Positions 58,328-64,000 of a stretch of DNA of 64,000 nucleotides are shown piece after piece. Below the pieces are notes generated by a model. It made no database searches. It saw only the letters and a list, made by a program, of their open reading frames with translations, and was not told the origin of the DNA. Positions within the stretch are counted from its first letter, which is position 1, and every line of letters begins with the position of its first letter. The DNA comes from Nitrosospira sp. (GTDB taxonomy: Bacteria; Pseudomonadota; Gammaproteobacteria; Burkholderiales; Nitrosomonadaceae). The stretch is taken from NCBI GenBank assembly GCA_013821425.1, contig JACDGV010000008.1, positions 1 to 64,000 of the forward strand, written 5' to 3'. A program made the translations under genes and the position numbers.

Positions 58328-59515
58328 TTATTGGAATAAAGTTTTACGCAACGCGCCAAATGCTTCGCCGACGTAAGCCATTTGTTCAACGCTATGGGCC
58401 GCGCTGACACTGCAACGTACCAGCGACTTCCCTTCAGGAGCCGCTGGCGGTAATATCAAATTCACGTAGATACCTTTTTCAAGCAGACCTTTCCAGAGCG
58501 CAAGTGCTTGTTGAGGCGTATCAAGTATGGCGGCGATAATAGGGCTGGGCTCCGGGCCCAGTTGATAGCCGAGTTCCTGGAGCCGCGAATAGAGTTGTCG
58601 GGCATTCTCCCATAGTTGCCGCCTCAATTCCGTACCATCGCGCAATAATTTGAGTGCTGCCCGCGTTGATGCAATGGTAGCGGGGGTCGGCGACGCCGTG
58701 AATATATACGGCCGGCTGACGAACCTTAATTGGTCAAGTTGCGCGTGATTGCTTACGCAAAAGCCTCCGATACTGCCGAGACTTTTGCTGAAAGTGCCGG
58801 TGATAAAATCAATTTGGCCAACTAGTCCTTTTTCTTCGACCAGCCCCTGACCTGTCTTGCCTAGTACGCCAAGTGAATGTGCCTCATCCAGAAGGAGTGT
58901 GCTGTCGTAGGCATTTTTTATTTTTACAATCTCCGCCAGTGGTGCCCGGTCGCCCAGCATGCTGTAGATGCCCTCGACAATGATCAGCGTAGAGCGCGAT
59001 CGATCACCCAAGCGGTGAAGGCGCTTCTCCAGGTCTGAAATGTCATTGTGGCGAAACCGGATGATTTCGGCGCCACTCAAACGGCACCCGTCGTAGATAC
59101 TTGCATGAGAGTCGCCATCAATAACGATGACATCGCCGACCCCTGCCAAGCCCGAAATCGTGGCTAGATTGGCCTGATAACCTGTCGTAAAGACGATGCA
59201 GGATTGGCTGTGGTAAAACTCGGCGAATTCGCGTTCAAGGGCACGGTGACCGATATAGCTGCCGTTTGCCATGCGAGACCCGGTAGTACCCGTGCCCTCG
59301 CTATCGATCGCGTTATGTGCTGCTTTCAGACATTCCGGCGCAAAGGTAAGTCCCAGGTAATTGTTGGTACCCAGGAATAATATGCGGCGCCCATCGATTT
59401 TCGCCTCCGTGGAAGAATAAATTTCTTCTATCGGGGTACCAAAAACTTCGATACCTGCGGGCAATAGGGCTTTTCGTGCCGCAGCTACAGCATCAAGTTT
59501 ATCCAGCAAACGCAT
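58328..59515 (-). CDS. spt: Serine palmitoyltransferase (alpha-oxoamine synthase)
   Basis: PLP enzyme joining serine with a fatty acyl thioester to make the long-chain base. 395 aa. Marks: NNYLGLTFAPECLKAA, GTGTTGSRMANGSYIGH, DGDSHASIYDGCRLSGAEI, LLLDEAHSLGVLGKTGQG, and the PLP lysine in TGTFSKSLGSIGG, then RPYIFTASPTPA. The sequence follows Caulobacter Spt closely, and differs from BioF/KBL. Its ATG overlaps the acyl-carrier stop by one base (TAATG). Last gene of the minus-strand sphingolipid operon. Confidence 0.88.
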   Translation of the reverse strand: MRLLDKLDAVAAARKALLPAGIEVFGTPIEEIYSSTEAKIDGRRILFLGTNNYLGLTFAPECLKAAHNAIDSEGTGTTGSRMANGSYIGHRALEREFAEFYHSQSCIVFTTGYQANLATISGLAGVGDVIVIDGDSHASIYDGCRLSGAEIIRFRHNDISDLEKRLHRLGDRSRSTLIIVEGIYSMLGDRAPLAEIVKIKNAYDSTLLLDEAHSLGVLGKTGQGLVEEKGLVGQIDFITGTFSKSLGSIGGFCVSNHAQLDQLRFVSRPYIFTASPTPATIASTRAALKLLRDGTELRRQLWENARQLYSRLQELGYQLGPEPSPIIAAILDTPQQALALWKGLLEKGIYVNLILPPAAPEGKSLVRCSVSAAHSVEQMAYVGEAFGALRKTLFQ

Positions 59516-59784
59516 TACTTGGGGGATTTTATCTGGTGAATCAAATTTGCAAGCTCATGAACAGTCTGAACGTCTGCAAGAGCGTTAAGTGGAACAGAAA
59601 TGTCAAACTCATCCTCCAGTTCCATTATGAGGTTTAATAACTTGACGGAGTCGATGGCAAGCTGGTTAATAAGGTCTGTTTGGGGCGTAATTTCCACATC
59701 GGGGTCGCAAAATTTTCTGAGATGCATGCAAAGTGCGTGCAGGATGTCGTTGTAATCGCTCGCCATGGCTGACTCTGAAATCAT
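59515..59784 (-). CDS. acpR: Acyl carrier protein for sphingolipid synthesis
   Basis: 89 aa from ATG 59784, or 83 from ATG 59766 (MASDYNDIL). The phosphopantetheine serine is in LAIDSVKLLNLIMELED, with Val after Ser instead of the usual Leu. It would carry the acyl chain handed to serine palmitoyltransferase, as AcpR does in Caulobacter. It begins 11 bases after the SDR gene and overlaps spt by one base. Confidence 0.8.
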   Translation of the reverse strand: MISESAMASDYNDILHALCMHLRKFCDPDVEITPQTDLINQLAIDSVKLLNLIMELEDEFDISVPLNALADVQTVHELANLIHQIKSPK

Positions 59785-59794
59785 TAAACCGGAA

Positions 59795-60709
59795 TTATAT
59801 CGCTTGGGGTAAGGCTTCACGCAACCGGATACGAGGTTGCCAATCCGGAAGCGCCTTGGTTAGGGGAATGATGTCGCATACCCAGTCCGGATGTTGCAGT
59901 TCCCGGACTTTGCCTGGAGTGAGCATCGGCGCGTATCGTAGCACGCGGGCCGCCCATAAATTAACAGTTGCAACCAGCGAAACGACGGGTGCAGGCAGAA
60001 AGATGCAGCGAACCGGGCGCTGCCAGACATCTTGGGCGATCGCTGCGACGGATTTGCTGTCATAACCTCCAGGCATTCCGTCATCAAGCTCATAGGTGCC
60101 AAGCACGGGAACCTTGGTGGAAAGCCAGCACATCACAGCAGCTACCAAATCACTCACGTGCAATAAACCAAAGCGCATCGCGGGTTTTCCCACCATTGGC
60201 AATACACCGCGCCGGGTCGCTCTAAAGAGCGGGCTCATTTCCTTATCTCCCGGACCATATACGGCAGTCGGGCGGAAAATCGCGCACGGCATCAAATTCG
60301 AGTAGTCACTCAGCAACTGCTCAGCCATGCGTTTGCTCGTTGCATACCAGGAAAGCTCCGGCTTTCTGGCGGCTAAGGAAGATATAAGGAGAAAGCGGGG
60401 CGGGACGGCTTGCTGAGCCAAAACACGCAAAAGATTGCCGGTACCTTGAACGTTGGTATGAACGAAGTCCTCAAGAGAACTTCCCCGGACCTGGCCAGCA
60501 CAATGCACAACAGCAATAACATCTTTGACGAGGCTCCGCAATGCATCGAAATTATCCAAATCACCTTCGATCCATTGCGTGAATTCATCATCTGCCCGCC
60601 GGCGCCTAGTCAAGGCCCTGACCTTCCATCCTTCCCTGATCAGGGCCTGTAAAAGCGCATGACCAATAAAGCCGGTGGCACCGGTCACTGCCACCAAGGA
60701 CTGTGGCAT
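59795..60709 (-). CDS. cerR: NAD-dependent epimerase-like ceramide reductase
   Basis: 304 aa extended short-chain dehydrogenase. NAD motif TGATGFIG near the N-terminus, VVHCAGQVRG, catalytic YATSK at about residue 124, and RPTAVYGPGDKEM. In Caulobacter the neighbouring NAD-dependent epimerase of the spt cluster (CerR) reduces the 3-keto group of the ceramide precursor; the same position here supports that role. Begins six bases after the acyl-ACP synthetase stop. Confidence 0.78.
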   Translation of the reverse strand: MPQSLVAVTGATGFIGHALLQALIREGWKVRALTRRRRADDEFTQWIEGDLDNFDALRSLVKDVIAVVHCAGQVRGSSLEDFVHTNVQGTGNLLRVLAQQAVPPRFLLISSLAARKPELSWYATSKRMAEQLLSDYSNLMPCAIFRPTAVYGPGDKEMSPLFRATRRGVLPMVGKPAMRFGLLHVSDLVAAVMCWLSTKVPVLGTYELDDGMPGGYDSKSVAAIAQDVWQRPVRCIFLPAPVVSLVATVNLWAARVLRYAPMLTPGKVRELQHPDWVCDIIPLTKALPDWQPRIRLREALPQAI

Positions 60710-60715
60710 CTCTGG

Positions 60716-62575
60716 CTATTTGTCCCCGGATTCGGCTGATAGCGGGTCTGTCAGATTTGTTCGCTGCATGAAACCTTGACGTGCCGCGAAACGCGAAAGC
60801 TTGCCGGACGAGGTCCGGGGTAAAGTATGCGGGGGCACCAGTTCAACCAGACAATTAACCCCGAATGCCATATACACGAGTCGTTGCAACCGGCTGGTAA
60901 GAGATTGCCGGTCTGTTATTGATGTTAACCGGCACTCAATGACCAGAACAATCGTTGTGGCGTCATTAGCGTCGGTTATTCCAAAGGCGGAAACTTCCCG
61001 GGTTCTCACCTCTGGTTGCTGTTCGGCAAGTTCCTCTATATCCTGAGCGCGGATATTACGCCCATTTACGATAATAACATCTGTGCGGCGGCCGGAAACA
61101 TAGAGGTTACCTTCAAAAACGAAACCCAGATCACCAGTGTCGAGCCAATTTCCGGGTTGTAACGTCTTCTGGGTATCCTCCGGATTATTGAAGTAGCCGG
61201 TCATGATGCTGCTGCCTCGCACCAGTACACTGCCTACTCTCAGGTCCGGCAGTTCCAGACCGCTGTCATCAACCACTTTAACCGTATGCCCCGGCAGTGG
61301 ACGGCCACAATTTACAAATTCGCTATACTTCCTGCCTTCTGCTTGTAACCGGATCGCCATCTTCCTGTCCACCAGGGTTCCCGCATCAACGCGCAGACTC
61401 TGAAAGCCTTGGCCTACCTGAGAAAAAGTTACAGCAAGCGTTGATTCGGCCAACCCATAGCAAGGGAGAAAGGCGCTCGCATTAAATCCCGCAGGCCCAA
61501 ATTTTTCGGCAAAATTTCTCAACGTATCTGGCCGGATCATCTCCGCCCCGACTCCTGCCGCGCGCCAACTGCTAAGGTCAAGGTCTTCCAGGTCCGAATC
61601 ACGAACCCGCAGGGTACAAAGTTTGAGTCCGAATGGTTGGCTAAACGCAACAGTGGCACGATTTCGGGCAATCAAACGCAGCCATTGCAGGGGTCTGATG
61701 GCAAAATCACGGGTAGCCAGATAGTCAACGGAGACTTGTGCCACCATTGGTGCCATCACCATGCCGACCAATCCCATATCGTGATAAAACGGAAGCCAGG
61801 ACGCACACCGATCACTAGGATTTATTTCCAGCCCATGCCGGACAATTCCCTGGAGATTACTCATTAGCGCGCGTTCGGTTATGATCACGCCACGCGGAGT
61901 ACGAGTGCTACCCGACGTGAATTGCAGGTAGGCGATTTCGTCAGGATGATTTGATGGCAGAGCGACGTCCGCAAGAGAGCGATCTCCAAGCTGCTCCGGC
62001 GTGCCGACCCAGCGTAATTTCCTCGATCCCTCGGCAGCTTCTCGCAGAAAGCCAACATAATCCAAGTTAGCTACGGCAGCGCTTGCCTGGCCAGCTTCGA
62101 GCATCCCGCGAAGCTGTTGAACGTATACGGCGTGACTTCCCAGATTCACTGGCACAGGCATCGCATAAGGAATCAAACCTGCATAACGGCATGCAAAAAA
62201 CAATTCCACAAACTCCGGAGTCGTGTCGGCAATGATAGCGACGCGATCACCGCGGACCAACCCAAGACCCGCGAGGCGTTGTGCCGAAATGCACGCGTTT
62301 TGCCTTAGCGCCTGATAAGAAAGGACCGAACGCAGATTGCCTCTTGCATCGTAAAAATTATACCCTGCGGTTCCTGACGCCGCATATTCCAGCGCAGCGG
62401 TCAAGGTTTCGAAGTCGGCCAATCTTTGGGCCTGAGTGTTATACGTAGGTGTCGGGGTTATTGTTGTGGCCGATTCGCTCGATAGCCGGCCATCAAACGC
62501 TTGCGTCAGCGGGGCGTTCAACTTCGCTACTGTTAAACTCAAAGTTTTCCCCTCCGAATTAATGGAACTAGTCAT
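60716..62575 (-). CDS. aasR: Fatty acyl-AMP ligase / acyl-ACP synthetase
   Basis: 619 aa from the ATG at 62575; an in-frame start at 62608 exists. ANL-superfamily motifs: LQFTSGSTRTPRGV (P-loop, one Arg instead of Gly/Lys-rich), LPFYHDMGLVG, CYGLAESTLAV, WLDTGDLGFV, GRRTDVIIVNGRNI and a final RTSSGKLSR lysine. The length and YHDMGL motif are those of fatty acyl-AMP ligases. It would activate a fatty acid and load it onto the acyl carrier protein of this operon (AasR in Caulobacter). First gene of the four-gene run. Confidence 0.85.
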   Translation of the reverse strand: MTSSINSEGKTLSLTVAKLNAPLTQAFDGRLSSESATTITPTPTYNTQAQRLADFETLTAALEYAASGTAGYNFYDARGNLRSVLSYQALRQNACISAQRLAGLGLVRGDRVAIIADTTPEFVELFFACRYAGLIPYAMPVPVNLGSHAVYVQQLRGMLEAGQASAAVANLDYVGFLREAAEGSRKLRWVGTPEQLGDRSLADVALPSNHPDEIAYLQFTSGSTRTPRGVIITERALMSNLQGIVRHGLEINPSDRCASWLPFYHDMGLVGMVMAPMVAQVSVDYLATRDFAIRPLQWLRLIARNRATVAFSQPFGLKLCTLRVRDSDLEDLDLSSWRAAGVGAEMIRPDTLRNFAEKFGPAGFNASAFLPCYGLAESTLAVTFSQVGQGFQSLRVDAGTLVDRKMAIRLQAEGRKYSEFVNCGRPLPGHTVKVVDDSGLELPDLRVGSVLVRGSSIMTGYFNNPEDTQKTLQPGNWLDTGDLGFVFEGNLYVSGRRTDVIIVNGRNIRAQDIEELAEQQPEVRTREVSAFGITDANDATTIVLVIECRLTSITDRQSLTSRLQRLVYMAFGVNCLVELVPPHTLPRTSSGKLSRFAARQGFMQRTNLTDPLSAESGDK

Positions 62576-63189
62576 CTTTTTATAATGTAAAGAATTTCGG
62601 TCGGACACACATCAAACCTCTGGTTGCAATATCTCTCGCCGCGAGCCTACAACTATCACCAATTCGATATGCTGCAAACGCAATCTCGTGACATATATAT
62701 ATTTCCCAAGTCACGGCATATAGCTACGTTTCAAACGAAAAAAATGACGTTCGGATAAATCGTGGGTCTTGCCTGAGGGTTGCAGGAACGAAGGCTCCAT
62801 TCTGTACGAGTTATCAGCCAAGATAAAGAGATTTTGGAGAATGCAAGGGAAATGTGTGGTATTTTTGCAACAGTTGATTTGAGGTATCGCGCACCCCGAA
62901 AATGGTTGGTGGCGCAAGGTAAAAAGGTGGCTGGCTATCAGTCGCCGACTCCCCTGGCCTTCTCTGGCCCGGTCGCGTTTTAGTTTTGGACGGCAGGCGG
63001 ATTACGATGCGATGTTCAGGGCTTCCTTAGAGAAATTCCGTATGTATGAGTGCATGGAGGCGCGTCGGTGCAAGGCGACAAGGCGTACGATAGATCGCGG
63101 TCAGGGGCTTTTACAATGCGAAGCTGCAATTTCAATACGATAAGCCCTGTTCTCTTCCCTCGCGCCGCCCCCCGGCCATCGGGAGGTCC
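62576..63189. other. Intergenic region upstream of the sphingolipid operon
   Basis: About 600 bases. It includes a short dispersed-repeat arm remnant, TTCAGGGCTTCC at 63015-63026 followed by TTAG. The operon promoter should be close to 62600 but I do not see a clear one. A 67-aa plus-strand frame here was not accepted. Confidence 0.4.
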
Positions 63190-63534
63190 TCACGCTCCGA
63201 CCCATGCCTTCGCGTCAGCATAATCATTGAACACTCGGATGTCAGCATCAACGAAAAGATTAGAGACCCAGGCACCCCAGGCCTGCCACTGGTTGTGCGT
63301 AATTATCGCGATCCGGCCAAACTCATTGCCGTGGTCCCGGATGAACTTGATATCTTCCCATGCGACATCTACTGTGTAGTCCAGCATGTCACGCCAGTCA
63401 AACAGCACATTAACTTTGCTGTCGAAGCGGGACTTGTAGAGCACCTGCTCCTCGAACTCCCTGAAGTCGGCCAGGGTAAATTCACCAAAAACAGCAACGC
63501 TGATCCAATTGTCGGTTTCCTGAATCGTGATCAT
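63190..63534 (-). CDS. SpoIIAA-like (STAS/CRAL-TRIO fold) protein
   Basis: 114 aa from the ATG at 63534 (MITIQETDNWISVAVFGEF). The pattern ITxxxxxxxxVxVxGxFTLxDFxxFE...VNVLFDWRDMLDYTVDVAWEDIKFIRDHG...RIAIITHNQWQAW is that of PF11964-type SpoIIAA-like proteins. Function unknown; small cytoplasmic protein. It follows the Rieske oxygenase gene by 33 bases on the same strand. Confidence 0.8.
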   Translation of the reverse strand: MITIQETDNWISVAVFGEFTLADFREFEEQVLYKSRFDSKVNVLFDWRDMLDYTVDVAWEDIKFIRDHGNEFGRIAIITHNQWQAWGAWVSNLFVDADIRVFNDYADAKAWVGA

Positions 63535-63567
63535 GGCTAATCTCGGGGGGAGGGTGCACACACAAAG

Positions 63568-64000
63568 CTACATGGTTACAAGACGGGGCTCGATTTCGCG
63601 CCGCAGAAATTTGTGGAAGTGTACCATGCCATCTTCCATGGGCGACTGATATGGGCCGGTTTCGTTTAAACCCTGTTCATATAGCGCCCGGCGTCCGGCC
63701 GTCATCAGCTTGCAAATTTCATCATCTTCTAATGCTGTTTCGCGGTAGGCAGCCTGTTCCGCCTCCACAAATTCGCGTTCAAACAAAGCTATTTCCTCCG
63801 GGTAATAGAACTCGACCACATTAGTGCACTGCTCTACGCCAGTAGGGTGTAGCGTACTGATGATCAGTACATGGGGATACCACTCGAGCATGATGTTCGG
63901 ATAGTAGAGCATCCAGATCGCGCCATGCCTTGGCAATTGTCCTGCCGTCTGGCACATCAACTGCTCGTGCCACTTTGCGTAAACGGATGTGCCAGGACGC
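63568..64000 (-). CDS. Rieske aromatic-ring-hydroxylating oxygenase alpha subunit, C-terminal part (runs off window)
   Basis: The frame enters from the right edge (RPGTSVYAKWHEQLMC...) and ends at 63568 after about 143 codons. The visible part is the catalytic domain end: WMLYYPNIMLEWYPHVLIISTLHPTG and EDDEICKLMTAGRRALYEQGLNETGPYQSPMEDGMVHFHKFLRREI, the typical C-terminus of ring-hydroxylating dioxygenase alpha subunits. The Rieske cluster and most of the iron ligands lie outside the window. Its substrate is unknown; proximity to the lipid operon is noted without further claim. Confidence 0.8.
   Translation of the reverse strand, partial: RPGTSVYAKWHEQLMCQTAGQLPRHGAIWMLYYPNIMLEWYPHVLIISTLHPTGVEQCTNVVEFYYPEEIALFEREFVEAEQAAYRETALEDDEICKLMTAGRRALYEQGLNETGPYQSPMEDGMVHFHKFLRREIEPRLVTM

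Noticed and set aside
62780-62983. Plus-strand frame containing MCGIFATVD, reminiscent of glutamine amidotransferase starts
   Set aside because: The match is only a few residues, inside the frame and not at a start; no further similarity.

Overview
The window reads as a chromosomal segment of a betaproteobacterial ammonia oxidizer, most likely a Nitrosospira-type member of the Nitrosomonadaceae. The evidence is the 5' end of amoC (ammonia monooxygenase) at the left edge, a cytochrome P460, a copper nitrite reductase (nirK), two A1-type heme-copper oxidase clusters, and housekeeping genes with betaproteobacterial gene order (ctaB/surf1 cluster, gshA-gshB-PTS, metX/metW, gcvPA/gcvPB). The organism is inferred from gene content only.

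Layout. 1-151: start of amoC (minus), with a long 5' leader holding a hairpin. 598-3933: lolA, rarA, serS. 4121-5742: TlpA/AhpC-like redox protein and cytochrome P460. 7169-14903: first aa3-type cytochrome c oxidase cluster with assembly factors (coxB, ctaD, small assembly protein, ctaG/cox11, DUF2970, ctaE, DUF2909, surf1, thioredoxin-fold protein, ctaB, sco1), but no ctaA. 15065-20099: FAD-linked oxidase, dolP-like, yraN, rsmI, redox protein, sixA. 20118-20765: a composite repeat. 21040-30575: HemJ-like protein, then a second oxidase cluster on the minus strand (coxB2 with cytochrome c domain, ctaD-ctaE fusion, caa3-type CtaG, DUF2231), a very long SDR-SPW-VKOR fusion and a PRC-barrel protein. 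31917-31993: tRNA-Arg(CCG). 32127-35936: cytochrome c5-like, apaH, acyltransferase, glycine-zipper lipoprotein, PfkB kinase. 35991-41327: glycine cleavage system (gcvT-gcvH-gcvPA-tpx-gcvPB) behind a tandem glycine riboswitch with a visible intrinsic terminator. 41678-51447: ExeA/SPOR protein, gshA-gshB, a permease-less PTS (EIIA-HPr-EI), metX, an EexN-like lipoprotein, metW. 51450-55504: ampG, exonuclease III, pyrE, LEA-2 lipoprotein, rnpB. 55624-57929: nirK with a MITE-like element upstream, and a His-rich periplasmic protein. 58328-62575: a four-gene sphingolipid (ceramide) cluster: acyl-ACP synthetase, ceramide-reductase-like SDR, acyl carrier protein, serine palmitoyltransferase. 63190-64000: SpoIIAA-like protein and the C-terminal part of a Rieske oxygenase.

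How it fits together. Electrons from ammonia oxidation would feed the two oxidases; NirK, P460 and the SCO/SURF1/Cox11 factors belong to copper and nitrogen-oxide metabolism. The clearest unexplained structure is a dispersed repeat with core GGAAGCCCTGAACAAGTCC. It recurs about eleven times, singly or as inverted pairs, and it abuts or supplies the stop codon of six different genes. Other points worth attention are a cytochrome P460 with Ala at the position where a gating Glu is expected, a second subunit II lacking the usual axial Met of its heme c, the sphingolipid cluster, and the three-module redox fusion beside oxidase 2.
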